Assembly (NCBI GenBank): GCA_036268995.1
Contig: DATATB010000137.1
Span: 1 to 64,000, forward strand
Direction of reading: 5' to 3'
Length of the DNA stretch: 64,000 bases
DNA from: DATATB01 sp036268995
GTDB lineage: Bacteria > Planctomycetota > Planctomycetia > Pirellulales > PNKZ01
Of this stretch, positions 37,678 to 46,327 are shown one piece after another (position 1 is the stretch's first letter; every line of letters begins with the position of its first letter). Under the pieces are notes generated by a model. That model had not been told where the DNA came from. It saw only the letters and a program-made list of their open reading frames with translations, and made no database searches. Made by a program: the position numbers and the translations under genes.

Positions 37678-38766
37678 TTGGCAACCGAGTGCAGAAGAGT
37701 CGTGATTATCGGCAGCGGCCCGGCGGCCTGGTCGGCGGCGATCTACGCGGCCCGCGCCGAGCTAAAGCCCCTGGTGTTCGAAGGGGCCATTAGCGAAGAA
37801 AACCGCCTGAATGGCACGCTGCCGCTTGGGCAGTTGGCGCTGACCACCGAGGTGGAAAACTATGCAGGGTTTCCGGCCGGCAACATGCAAAGCTATCTCG
37901 ACAATGCGCTCGATCCGCAGCGTCGCCCGATGCCGCGCGACGAGACCGAGGGCGGCCACAAGCACACCGTGACCGGCCCCGAACTGATGGAGTTGATGCG
38001 GCAGCAGGCCAGTAACTTTGGCACTGAAATCCGCACGCAGGACATCGTGAAGGTCGATTTTTCCGTCTACCCGCGCGTGCTGGTCGCCCGCAGCGTCCTG
38101 GAAGAGGACAAGCTGGACCTGATCGAAGCGTGTTCGATTGTCATTGCCACCGGCGCCCGGGCCAATTATCTCGGCCTGCCGTCGGAAGATGCCTTTAAGA
38201 ATCGCGGCGTCAGCGCGTGCGCCGTGTGCGATGGCGCCCTGCCGCGATTCCGCAATCGGCCGCTGGTCGTCGTCGGCGGCGGGGACTCGGCCTGCGAAGA
38301 GGCCACGTATCTCACCAAGTTTGCCAGCAAGGTGCACATGGTCCATCGCCGCGACCAGTTGCGGGCGTCGAAGATCATGGCCGAGCGGGCGGAAAAAGAC
38401 CCGAAGATCCAGCTTGAGTGGAACAGCACCTTGGAAGAAGTGCTGGGCACGCCGCGCGAGGGCGTGACCGGCGTGCGGCTGGGCAGCACGGCCGGTGGCG
38501 AAATTCGCGAAATGCCCGCCGCCGGCGTGTTTCTGGCCATCGGGCATACGCCCAATACCGGCTTCCTCGACGGGCAGGTGGCGCTGACGAAGAAGGGATA
38601 CATCGCGTACACGACGCCGTTTCGCACGGCCACCAGCGTGCCCGGCGTATTTGCCGCCGGCGACGTGGCCGACGACTACTATCGCCAGGCGATCACGTCG
38701 GCCGGCACCGGCTGCATGGCCGCGCTGGACGCCGAGCGCTGGCTGGCCGAACACCACGGGCATTGA
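37678..38766 (+). CDS. trxB: Thioredoxin reductase
   Basis: 362-residue FAD/NADPH disulfide reductase. It shows the FAD-binding VVIIGSGPAAWSAAIYAARA, redox CxxC in SACAVCDGA, NADPH-binding VVVGGGDSACEEATYL with HRRDQLRASK, and the C-terminal GVFAAGDVADDYYRQAITSAGTGCMAALDAERWL. About 25 extra residues, highly charged, lie between YAGFPAGN and VTGPELM (about 70-98) compared with E. coli TrxB. The start is TTG 37678, preceded by GGGGGAT at good spacing; no ATG fits. asnS follows. Confidence 0.92.
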   Translation: MATECRRVVIIGSGPAAWSAAIYAARAELKPLVFEGAISEENRLNGTLPLGQLALTTEVENYAGFPAGNMQSYLDNALDPQRRPMPRDETEGGHKHTVTGPELMELMRQQASNFGTEIRTQDIVKVDFSVYPRVLVARSVLEEDKLDLIEACSIVIATGARANYLGLPSEDAFKNRGVSACAVCDGALPRFRNRPLVVVGGGDSACEEATYLTKFASKVHMVHRRDQLRASKIMAERAEKDPKIQLEWNSTLEEVLGTPREGVTGVRLGSTAGGEIREMPAAGVFLAIGHTPNTGFLDGQVALTKKGYIAYTTPFRTATSVPGVFAAGDVADDYYRQAITSAGTGCMAALDAERWLAEHHGH

Positions 38767-38826
38767 GTAGCGGAATTCGTGAGAATTCCGTCCGGGATTT
38801 TTCGGAAGTTTCACAACTTCCGCTAC
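38767..38826. repeat. Composite palindromic element gtagcgg...ccgctac
   Basis: Outer arms gtagcggaa (38767-38775) and ttccgctac (38818-38826) enclose two stem-loops, gcggaattc-gtga-gaattccg and cggaagtt-tcac-aacttccg. It fills the trxB-asnS gap and ends just before the asnS ribosome binding site. The first 24 bases recur exactly at 55090-55113. Confidence 0.8.
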
Positions 38827-38839
38827 AGGGAGCGAACGC

Positions 38840-40231
38840 GTGGAAAAGATGAGTGTGGCCGAAGCCCGGCTGGCGTCTTCGGTTGGCAGCCAGGTGAAGC
38901 TCGAAGGTTGGGTCCGCACGCGCCGCGACTCGAAGGGCGGATTCAGTTTCATCGAGCTCAACGACGGCTCGTGCCAGGGCAACATTCAGATCGTGGCCGA
39001 CGGGTCGCTGGCCAACTACGAGAGCGAGATCAAGAAGCTGGCCGCCGGCTGGAGCATCGGCATCGAAGGGCTCATCAAGCCTTCGCCGGCCAAGGGGCAG
39101 GAGACCGAAGTCCAGGCCACGGCCGTGCACGTCTTCGGTTCGGCCGATGCCGAGACCTATCCGCTGCAAAAGAAGCAGCACTCGTTCGAGTTCCTACGCA
39201 CGATCGCGCATCTGCGCCCGCGCACCAACACCTTCGGTGCGATTGCCCGCGTGCGCAATTGCGTGTCGCGCACGATCCACCGCTTCTTCCAGGAGCAGGG
39301 CTTTCTCTACGTTCAAACGCCGATCATCACGGCCAGCGATTGCGAAGGCGCCGGCGAGATGTTCAAGGTCACGACGCTGGACCTGGCCAAAGTGCCGACG
39401 CAGTCCAAGCTCGTCGATTTTTCGCACGACTTTTTCAACCGCCCGGCTTATCTGACGGTCAGCGGCCAGTTGCAGGGCGAGATCTTCGCCTGCTCGCTGG
39501 GCAAGATTTACACGTTCGGCCCCACCTTTCGCGCCGAGAACTCGAACACGTCGCGGCACCTGGCCGAGTTCTGGATGGTCGAGCCCGAGATGGCGTTTTT
39601 CGACCTGAACGACAACATGCACCTGGCCGAAAAGTTTCTGAAGCGCATCTTTCGCGACGTGCTCGAGCAATGCGCCGAGGACATGCAGTTTTTCAATGCC
39701 CGCATCGACAACACGGTGCTGGCCACGCTGGAATCGATTCTGAACAGCGAATTCCGCCGCCTGCCCTACACCGAGGCCATCGAGATCCTGAAAAAGTCGG
39801 GCGCCCGATTCGAGTTTCCCGTGACGTGGGGCCAGGATCTGCAAGCCGAGCACGAACGCTATTTGGCCGAACAGCACTTCCACTCGCCGGTGATCCTGTA
39901 CGACTATCCGCGCGCGATCAAACCGTTTTACATGCGCGTCAACGACGACGGCCGCACGGTCCGGGCGATGGACATTCTCGTGCCCAAGGTGGGCGAGATC
40001 GTCGGCGGCAGCCAGCGTGAGGAACGCCTCGACGTGCTCGAAGCCCGCATGCGCGAGCAAGGCTTGTCGCCCGAGAGCTACTGGTGGTATCTCGACCTGC
40101 GGCGCTACGGCACGGTGCCGCACTCGGGCTTCGGGCTGGGCCTGGAGCGGATCATCCAGTTCATCACCGGCATGGCCAACATCCGCGACGTGATCCCTTT
40201 CCCCCGCACGCCCGGCAACGCGGATTTCTAA
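38840..40231 (+). CDS. asnS: Asparaginyl-tRNA synthetase
   Basis: 463-residue class IIb synthetase. An N-terminal OB-fold anticodon domain (VKLEGWVRTRRDSKGGFSFIELNDGS) is followed by a catalytic domain with motif 2 (TFGPTFRAENSNTSRHLAEFWMVEPEM) and motif 3 (GFGLGLERIIQFITGMANIRDVIPFPRTPG). The PRTPGNADF ending fits AsnRS rather than AspRS. GTG 38840 has AGGGAG 7 bases upstream; ATG 38849 is a possible alternative. Confidence 0.95.
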   Translation: MEKMSVAEARLASSVGSQVKLEGWVRTRRDSKGGFSFIELNDGSCQGNIQIVADGSLANYESEIKKLAAGWSIGIEGLIKPSPAKGQETEVQATAVHVFGSADAETYPLQKKQHSFEFLRTIAHLRPRTNTFGAIARVRNCVSRTIHRFFQEQGFLYVQTPIITASDCEGAGEMFKVTTLDLAKVPTQSKLVDFSHDFFNRPAYLTVSGQLQGEIFACSLGKIYTFGPTFRAENSNTSRHLAEFWMVEPEMAFFDLNDNMHLAEKFLKRIFRDVLEQCAEDMQFFNARIDNTVLATLESILNSEFRRLPYTEAIEILKKSGARFEFPVTWGQDLQAEHERYLAEQHFHSPVILYDYPRAIKPFYMRVNDDGRTVRAMDILVPKVGEIVGGSQREERLDVLEARMREQGLSPESYWWYLDLRRYGTVPHSGFGLGLERIIQFITGMANIRDVIPFPRTPGNADF

Positions 40232-40269
40232 ATTCCGCGGTCTGCCTTCGAGATTACGAAAGAATACAG

Positions 40270-40333
40270 GATCACGGATCACACTGATAACACGGATGAT
40301 TTCGTATCCGTGTCATCCGTGAAATCCGTGGTT
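40270..40333. repeat. Repeat of acacggat / atccgtgt units
   Basis: acacggat (40290-40297) pairs perfectly with atccgtgt (40306-40313), with further degenerate cacggat and atccgtg units on either side. It lies between asnS and the glycosyltransferase. It is a dispersed-repeat type rather than a clear terminator because no T-tract follows. Confidence 0.65.
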
Positions 40334-40456
40334 CCTCCCCTTTTTCTTTTCTCCATCCCGACTCGCCTTGACCCATTTCGACGGGGCGGGCTATGTTCCT
40401 GCGGCGCTAGTGTGCTTGCCCGCCCGGTTTTGCGCGCGCCGCGGAGAATTCTGCCG

Positions 40457-41761
40457 ATGTCCTGCCTGTTGGCCAGCCTGGATGCGCTTGATTTGCTGGA
40501 GTCTCTGGCCGCAATGGCCGGGGTGCTGGCGCTGGTGCAAGCAGTGCTGCTCGTGGTCCAAACCCTCGAGCATCGCCGCTATTTGTACCAACGGCTGGCG
40601 AGCGTTCCCCAACTGCGGCCGGGCGGCCCGGCTGTCGTGTTCGTGCCCTGCAAAGGCCTCGACCTGGGCATGGCCGACAACTTGCGCCCGCTGTTCGCGC
40701 AGGATTACGCGAACTATCGCCTTGTGTTCATCGTCGAATCGCGCGAGGACCCAGCCTGCGGCCTGGTGCGGTCGCTGATGGCCGAGCATCCGCACGTCGC
40801 TGCGCGGCTGCTGGTCGCCGGTCGAGCCGGCAACTGCGGACAAAAAGTACACAACCTGTTACGGGCTACCGAACGGCTGGCGCCGGACGTGCAATTTCTG
40901 GCTTTTGCAGATTCCGACGTGCGGCCGTCGGCCACCTGGCTGCGGCGAATGATCGAGCGCCTGGTAACCCGCGCCGACACGGGCGCGGTGACCGGCTATC
41001 GCTGGCTGCTACCTAGGCGGCATGGGCCGGCCAGCCTGGTGCTCGCCAGCCTCAACAGCGCCATCGCCACGCTGTTTACTTCCGGCGGCCATCACTTGCT
41101 TTGGGGCGGCTGCTGGGCGATCCGCCGCGAACTTTTCGAAAGCCTCGACATCCGCGCCGCCTGGCGTGGCGTGCTCAGCGACGACGTGGCAGCCAGCCGT
41201 GTCATTCATCGCGCGGGCTTGCGCATCAAGTTCGAGCCGACGTGCATGCTTGCCTCGACTTGGGACGGCGGCTGGGTCTCGATGTTCGAGTTTCTATACC
41301 GCCAGCACTTCATGCTCTGGCGCTATGCGCCGCGCTGGTCGCTGGCCATGCTCGCAGCCATGCTCGTCGGTGTTTGCGGCTTCTGGGGACCGCTGGCCGT
41401 GGGCCTGCTCGTGTTTTGCCAGACGGACCAATGGCCGTGGGTCCTGCTCGGGCTGATCGGCACGGTGTATGGCTTGAACGTGGCACGCGGCCGGTTGCGG
41501 GCCGCCCTGGCGAGCCGCTACTTTCCCCAGCATGGCCGCAAGCTGGCCATTGTCGGCTGGTTCGACACGTTTTCCGGCCCGCTGACCGCAGTGATTACTT
41601 TGTGCGTCATGCTGGCAGCGGCTTTTGGGCGCCGTGTGCGCTGGCGGCACATCGGCTATCGGGTCGATGGCGCCGGAGTGGTCATGTCGGTCGAACATGG
41701 TGGGCGGCGACGGCTTGCATCCGCGCAGCAACCGCCATTGGGCATTCCCGCCAGCGCATGA
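40457..41761 (+). CDS. Family 21-type glycosyltransferase (ceramide glucosyltransferase-like)
   Basis: 434-residue membrane GT-A enzyme. An N-terminal membrane helix (about 15-37) is followed by a catalytic domain with VVFVPCKGLD, the DxD-type AFADSDVRP, GGCWAIRRE, the general-base region LSDDVAASR and the acceptor motif FLYRQHFMLWRYAP (Q/RxxRW type). C-terminal membrane helices follow. It resembles ceramide glucosyltransferases and the HpnI hopanoid-linked group, so it likely glycosylates a membrane lipid. ATG 40457 is chosen with GGAG upstream. A B12 radical SAM gene follows by 18 bp. Confidence 0.85.
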   Translation: MSCLLASLDALDLLESLAAMAGVLALVQAVLLVVQTLEHRRYLYQRLASVPQLRPGGPAVVFVPCKGLDLGMADNLRPLFAQDYANYRLVFIVESREDPACGLVRSLMAEHPHVAARLLVAGRAGNCGQKVHNLLRATERLAPDVQFLAFADSDVRPSATWLRRMIERLVTRADTGAVTGYRWLLPRRHGPASLVLASLNSAIATLFTSGGHHLLWGGCWAIRRELFESLDIRAAWRGVLSDDVAASRVIHRAGLRIKFEPTCMLASTWDGGWVSMFEFLYRQHFMLWRYAPRWSLAMLAAMLVGVCGFWGPLAVGLLVFCQTDQWPWVLLGLIGTVYGLNVARGRLRAALASRYFPQHGRKLAIVGWFDTFSGPLTAVITLCVMLAAAFGRRVRWRHIGYRVDGAGVVMSVEHGGRRRLASAQQPPLGIPASA

Positions 41762-41779
41762 TACGAGGGGAGTGGCCGC

Positions 41780-43144
41780 ATGCACGTTGTCCTGTGGGAT
41801 ACCCAACGGCGCGGAGTGACCAAGGATTTTGCCGGCGGCTTCGGCGTGGGCCGCTATACGGCCGCGCGCGGCGTCGCCGGTGGCATCATTCGGCATTTCA
41901 TCGGCCGCGAACATCGGCCGGTGAGCTTGTTGTACGCGCACCTGGCAGCCATCTTTCGCCGCTTGGGCCACGAGGTTGAGTATTGCGAAGATCGTCTTCC
42001 GACGGGCGCCGACCTGTATATCTTCAATCCGGCGCTGATGACAATCGACCTGGAGCGCACGGCGATGGCCGCGGCCGTGGCCCAGCAGCCTCGGCCGCAC
42101 GTGCTGGTCGTGGGCGCGTTGGCCCGGCATCTGCCGGAGGCATTTGCCGGCCGCGGCGTGACGCTCGTGCGGGGCGAAGCGGAGCAACTATTGTGGAAGC
42201 TGGACGAGGTGCTCTCCAGCGATAGCGAAACGGTCGACGTCGGCTCGGTGGAGGATCTCGACGCCTTGCCGCTGCCGGATTGGTCGCCGTTTCGGCCCGG
42301 CCGGTTTCGGTTGCGGCATGATTTCTGGCGTTTCCCCACGGCGCTGGTCCAAGCCAGCCGCGGCTGCCGGCTGGCGTGCGACTATTGCCCGTACATTGCC
42401 GGTGGGCGCAGCCTGCGGCATCGCCAGCCGCAGTTGGTGGCCGATGAAATCCGTCTGCTAACTGCCCGGCACGGTTTTCGATCGTTCAAATTCCGCGATC
42501 CGCTGTTCGGCGCCGATCGTAGTCGGGCTTGGGCGCTGGTCGATCTGCTCGGCCGGTTGCCGACGCGGGTGCAGTTTTCGATCGAAAGCCGCATCGATCT
42601 GCTGCCCGACGAACTATTGACTGCGTTGGCGGGTGTCGGGCTGACCAGCGTGACGTTCGGCGTCGAGACGCCCGATGCCGGCTTGTTGCGGCAGCATGCG
42701 CGTGCGGCGCTGTCGGCCGAGCGCGAGCGGACGTTTGTCGAGCACTGCCGGCAGTTGGGTGTTCGCACGGTGGCCGGCTTCATGCTCGGCTTTGCCGACG
42801 ACACGGAAGCCAGCATCCGCGCCATGCGCCGCTATGCCAAACAACTCAATCCCACGTTCGCCAACTTCAACGTGGCAACGCCGTATCCGGGCACGGCCTT
42901 TTACGAAGCCATGAAGCCGCGGATCAGCAACTTCGATTTCAGCCGCTTCGACGGTTACACGCCGGTCATCGAGGGTCAGCATCTCGACCAAGGCGACATT
43001 CAGCATTGGCTGGAAAAATGTTTTGTCGGCTATTACTTCCGCGGCGATTACGTGCGCGCGAACTGGCGCGAACTTTGGCCGCGCCTGGCGGCTCATCGCC
43101 CCATCAAGCCGCGACCGGTGGTCGCGGTGCGTGCGGCGGCATAG
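41780..43144 (+). CDS. B12-binding-domain radical SAM protein
   Basis: 454 residues. An N-terminal cobalamin-binding-like Rossmann region (about 1-140; HVVLWDTQRRGVTKDFAGG) lacks a clear DxHxxG, so cobalamin use is uncertain. The radical SAM domain (about 185-420) has the cluster motif CRLACDYC, the GVETPD segment and GFMLGFADDTEAS. It is expected to start radical chemistry on a lipid or secondary metabolite. It is coupled to the glycosyltransferase, similar in type to the hpnI/hpnJ pairing of hopanoid loci but not clearly HpnJ. AGGGGAG precedes the ATG. Confidence 0.85.
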   Translation: MHVVLWDTQRRGVTKDFAGGFGVGRYTAARGVAGGIIRHFIGREHRPVSLLYAHLAAIFRRLGHEVEYCEDRLPTGADLYIFNPALMTIDLERTAMAAAVAQQPRPHVLVVGALARHLPEAFAGRGVTLVRGEAEQLLWKLDEVLSSDSETVDVGSVEDLDALPLPDWSPFRPGRFRLRHDFWRFPTALVQASRGCRLACDYCPYIAGGRSLRHRQPQLVADEIRLLTARHGFRSFKFRDPLFGADRSRAWALVDLLGRLPTRVQFSIESRIDLLPDELLTALAGVGLTSVTFGVETPDAGLLRQHARAALSAERERTFVEHCRQLGVRTVAGFMLGFADDTEASIRAMRRYAKQLNPTFANFNVATPYPGTAFYEAMKPRISNFDFSRFDGYTPVIEGQHLDQGDIQHWLEKCFVGYYFRGDYVRANWRELWPRLAAHRPIKPRPVVAVRAAA

Positions 43145-43160
43145 TGGGCGCTGAATCGCG

Positions 43161-43180
43161 CGCGACCAACGGTCGCGGCT
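43161..43180. terminator. Possible bidirectional terminator hairpin
   Basis: CGCGACC (43161-43167) and GGTCGCG (43171-43177) form a 7-bp stem with a 3-base loop, followed by GCTTTA. It sits between the convergent radical SAM and lutC genes. Confidence 0.35.
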
Positions 43181-43867
43181 TTATGTCGATGCGCCGTCTA
43201 TGATGACCACGTGCCATTCGCCCGGCCCGTGAACGCCGGTGGTTAGCTCCATTTCGATGTCGCCGGTTTTGCTGGGGCCGGTGATCAGCGTCAGGTTGCT
43301 CGGTAGCGCGCCACCTTCGTAATGCACAAACAGCGCGAACAAGTCGGGCACGATCTGCCGGGCTTCGATCACGGCCACGTGCAGTGGCGGGGCCAGGCTG
43401 GCCAGACGCTCGCGCCCGGGGCCCGAGGCCATTGCGAGGCTGCCGCTTTCGGCCACGGCCCAGGCCGCACCGGAGATACCGATCTCGGCGGCCAGGATCA
43501 GCGGTCTGCGGGCTTCGACCGGCTCGCGCACCAGTGCATCGTAGTCGAGCAACTGCACGCCGCGCTGGCGCAGCAATTCGGTCAGCCCAATCCGCTCTAG
43601 CAGCGGATCGCGCCAGCAGAGCGCTTTGGTCGCGGCCGTTTGATCGAGAAGTTCGGCCAGCACGCGCGCCGCGGCCGGTGCGTCGGGCACGACGTGACTG
43701 TGCCCGCCGACGAGGTCGACTTCGGCGGCCATGCGACTCACAAGATCGGCGGCCGCGGTGCGGCTGGGCGCGATGGGCGGCAGCGGTTTGTCGGCGGCAA
43801 AGACGCGGTGCGCTCGGCCGGCGGCAGCCGCTGCGCGGACCCGCGCCAGAAACGACTCGCGACTCAT
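43181..43867 (-). CDS. lutC: Lactate utilization protein LutC (LUD domain)
   Basis: 228-residue LUD-domain protein from MSRESFL. It shows ISGAAWAVAESGSLAMASGPGRERLASLAPPLHVAVIEARQIVPDL and SNLTLITGPSKTGDIEMELTTGVHGPGEWHVVIID, the conserved LutC core. With LutB it forms the L-lactate-oxidising iron-sulfur complex. The ATG overlaps the lutB stop by 4 bases (translational coupling). The open frame upstream is within lutB and is not used. Confidence 0.9.
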   Translation of the reverse strand: MSRESFLARVRAAAAAGRAHRVFAADKPLPPIAPSRTAAADLVSRMAAEVDLVGGHSHVVPDAPAAARVLAELLDQTAATKALCWRDPLLERIGLTELLRQRGVQLLDYDALVREPVEARRPLILAAEIGISGAAWAVAESGSLAMASGPGRERLASLAPPLHVAVIEARQIVPDLFALFVHYEGGALPSNLTLITGPSKTGDIEMELTTGVHGPGEWHVVIIDGAST

Positions 43868-45288
43868 GCCTGCTCCTCGTGCCACCAGTCGCGAAAGCGC
43901 CGCGGAGCGGGCGAGGGAAAGTCGCGCGCCGCCGTCCAGCCGGCCAGCGGACCCGGCAAGTGCCGCAGCCAGCGCTGGCGCACGATCCGACCGACGGTCC
44001 GCGTGGCCAACCACGTGGCCCAGCCATATAGCCGCGGCCGGCCCATGACGGCCGCCCACATTCGATAGGCCAGGCTCTCGAGCCGACCCTTGCTGCCCGG
44101 GTCGTGGTGCAGTTGTTCACGCAGCGTGATCAGCATCTCGGGAATGGCGATGCGCACGGGGCAGGCGGCCTGGCAGGCGCCGCACAGGCTCGAAGCATGC
44201 GGCAAATGCCGATTGGCCGCCAGGCCGTCGTAGAGCGGAGTCAGCACCGCGCCGATCGGCCCGGAATACACGCCGCCATAGGCATGTCCGCCCACCGAGC
44301 GATACACGGGGCAGGCGTTCAAGCACGCGCCGCAGCGGATGCAGAACAAACTTTCGCGCAGCGGCCCGCCCAGGATCTTCGATCGGCCGTTGTCGAGAAT
44401 GATTAGATGAAACTCCTCGGGCCCGTCTAGTTCGTCGGCCGTGCGAGGGCCGGTGATCACCGACGTATAGATCGACAACTTCTGTCCGGTGGCCGCCCTG
44501 GCCAGTACGTTGAGAAACACGGGCAGGTCGGCCAGCCGCGGGATCACCTTTTCCATGCCCATGATGGCGATCTGCACTGGCGGCAGGCTGGTCGTCAGCC
44601 GGGCGTTGCCTTCGTTGCTGATGAGCACGATGCTGCCGGTCTCGGCCACGGCGAAATTGGCCCCGGTGATGCCGACTTCGGCCGCGGCAAAGGCACCGCG
44701 CAGTCGCTCGCGGGCATACGCGGCCAGACCCTCGGCCTCCGCGGGCAGCGGTCGACCGGCATCGCGGCTCAAGATTTCGGTAATGTCGTGCAGCCGCAAG
44801 TGCAGGGCAGGCGCGACGATGTGCGAAGGCCGATGGCCGGCAACCTGAATGATGTATTCGCCGAAATCCGTTTCGACCACTTCGACGCCGGCGGCCTCGA
44901 GCGCGTGATTGAGATGAATCTCTTCGCTGGTCATCGACTTGCTTTTGACGACGTGCTTCGCTCCGCGCCGCTGGATAATCTCCAGCGCGATGCGGCACGC
45001 CGCTTCTCCGTCGTCAGCGTAATGCACATGCCCGCCGCGGCCTACGATGCTGGCTTCGAGCGTTTCCAAATGCCGGTCGAGCTCGGCCAGTGTCGCGTCC
45101 TTGATCTGCCGGGCCCGATCGCGCTGGGCATCGCTGTCGGGATAGGCCGCAAACGCATCGCGGTTGCGGCGGCCCAGCGTCTGGCCCAGATTGCCCAGTG
45201 CATGTTGCAGGCTGGCATTGGCCATCGCCAAGCGGCTGGCGGCCTCGAACTCATGATGCGTCTGCCGCGAATAGTCGGATTCTTGCAT
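43864..45288 (-). CDS. lutB: Lactate utilization iron-sulfur protein LutB
   Basis: 474 residues. The N-terminal LUD domain (about 60-300: KSKSMTSEEIHLNHALEAAGVEVVETDFGEYI, then VGITGANFAVAETGSIVLISNEGNARL) is followed by two [4Fe-4S] motifs, CIRCGACLNACPVYRSVGGHAYGGVYSGPIG and CGACQAACPVRIAI. It transfers electrons from L-lactate oxidation. lutA is not adjacent; upstream is a small membrane protein gene (6 bp gap). Length is normal. Confidence 0.92.
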   Translation of the reverse strand: MQESDYSRQTHHEFEAASRLAMANASLQHALGNLGQTLGRRNRDAFAAYPDSDAQRDRARQIKDATLAELDRHLETLEASIVGRGGHVHYADDGEAACRIALEIIQRRGAKHVVKSKSMTSEEIHLNHALEAAGVEVVETDFGEYIIQVAGHRPSHIVAPALHLRLHDITEILSRDAGRPLPAEAEGLAAYARERLRGAFAAAEVGITGANFAVAETGSIVLISNEGNARLTTSLPPVQIAIMGMEKVIPRLADLPVFLNVLARAATGQKLSIYTSVITGPRTADELDGPEEFHLIILDNGRSKILGGPLRESLFCIRCGACLNACPVYRSVGGHAYGGVYSGPIGAVLTPLYDGLAANRHLPHASSLCGACQAACPVRIAIPEMLITLREQLHHDPGSKGRLESLAYRMWAAVMGRPRLYGWATWLATRTVGRIVRQRWLRHLPGPLAGWTAARDFPSPAPRRFRDWWHEEQA

Positions 45289-45294
45289 GCGTGT

Positions 45295-45645
45295 TTAGCG
45301 GATTGCGGCGAACATCACGGCGATCAGCGGAGCGAAGCCCACAATCACTGAGAACACGATAATCCGCGGCGGCGGCGGCACGCGGCGCGTCCGCAGCACG
45401 ACCGGGCACACCAACAGCGACAACAGCCCGATCAAACATGCGGCGAACGTCAGCAGGGTGCAGAGCAACTGAATGCCGGCGGCCTGGCGGTCGAACTCGA
45501 TGACGTACAAATATGCCATTCCCGCCGCCAGCTCGCAGGCCAGCGTCGTGAAGACCATCAGCATCCAGCCGATGGTCAGTGATTCGATACCCCGATGATT
45601 TACCACCGCCTGACGTGGATTGCGGCGCTTGACGTGTTTGTTCAT
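45295..45645 (-). CDS. Small membrane protein upstream of lutB
   Basis: 116 residues from MNKHVKRRN, a basic N-terminus followed by three membrane helices (about 25-47, 58-80, 95-115). It ends 6 bp before the lutB start and is probably cotranscribed. No family recognised; a transporter role is not supported at this size. Confidence 0.6.
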   Translation of the reverse strand: MNKHVKRRNPRQAVVNHRGIESLTIGWMLMVFTTLACELAAGMAYLYVIEFDRQAAGIQLLCTLLTFAACLIGLLSLLVCPVVLRTRRVPPPPRIIVFSVIVGFAPLIAVMFAAIR

Positions 45646-45741
45646 GCGGAAGGCCCTCGTGTGTTTGCAGTGGCTCTCGATGCGTCGTAATCCAGTGCCC
45701 CGTGCGTGCCGGCCGCCATTATAACCCGTAGCCAAACAAAA

Positions 45742-45769
45742 AGCCTGACGGGGAAATCCCCGCCAGGCT
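45742..45769 (-). terminator. Rho-independent terminator
   Basis: A strong stem agcctgacgggg/ccccgccaggct with an AAAT loop, read on the minus strand, is followed by TTTTTGTTTG. It ends the transcript of the Cys-rich protein gene. Confidence 0.8.
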
Positions 45770-45820
45770 CGATGGTTTTGATGAGTTTCGGATCTACCGG
45801 CCGTCATGGCCCTCGGCGAA

Positions 45821-46327
45821 CTAGACGCCGCGGTAGGTCACGATGATTTCGCCGTGGTGCTTGAAGCGGACCGTCACGCTGACGCCGCAGGCATAGTCAT
45901 AGGTGACGATGCCCTGGGCAAACAAACCGTGGCGGCAGCTAACGGCCGGAGCGCACTCGAGGCAGCAGGCCGGCAGGCACACCGGAACGCAGACGGCGGA
46001 GCACGAGCAGGGACTCTTGACCGACAACACGGTTTCCAGCGACGGCTGGCAGCAGAGCGACTTGCACACCCGGCCACAGTGGCGATACGAGATACAAGGC
46101 GCTGGGCAGCAGACGCCGCCGGCAGCGTACGACGGGTCGACCATCATCGGGCTGGGCATTGCTGGCCCAGGCGTGGCCGGTCCGGGTGGCACTTCGGTGA
46201 CCGCGGGCGCCTGAGCCTGGCTCAGTGCGGCTCGCAGAATGCCGGCGTCGGCTAGTTGTGCGCTGGCCAGCAGCACCAGCGCCGAAGTCACGGCGACGAG
46301 TTGGAGTCGGCGATTAAAGGTTTTCAT
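45821..46327 (-). CDS. Exported cysteine-rich protein
   Basis: 168 residues. A signal peptide (MKTFNRRLQLVAVTSALVLLASAQLADA) is followed by a Pro-rich linker and a region with 16 cysteines spread over about 85 residues, including three CC pairs (VCCP, LCCQ, ACCL), and a closing beta-like YACGVSVTVRFKHHGEIIVTY. The cysteines suggest disulfide cross-links or metal binding in the periplasm or on the cell surface. No family recognised. GGAG lies 10 bases upstream of the start. A terminator follows. Confidence 0.7.
   Translation of the reverse strand: MKTFNRRLQLVAVTSALVLLASAQLADAGILRAALSQAQAPAVTEVPPGPATPGPAMPSPMMVDPSYAAGGVCCPAPCISYRHCGRVCKSLCCQPSLETVLSVKSPCSCSAVCVPVCLPACCLECAPAVSCRHGLFAQGIVTYDYACGVSVTVRFKHHGEIIVTYRGV

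Noticed and set aside
43111..43128. ccgcgaccggtggtcgcg palindrome at the end of the radical SAM gene
   Set aside because: It encodes the C-terminal RPVVAV of the protein and is followed by no T-tract.
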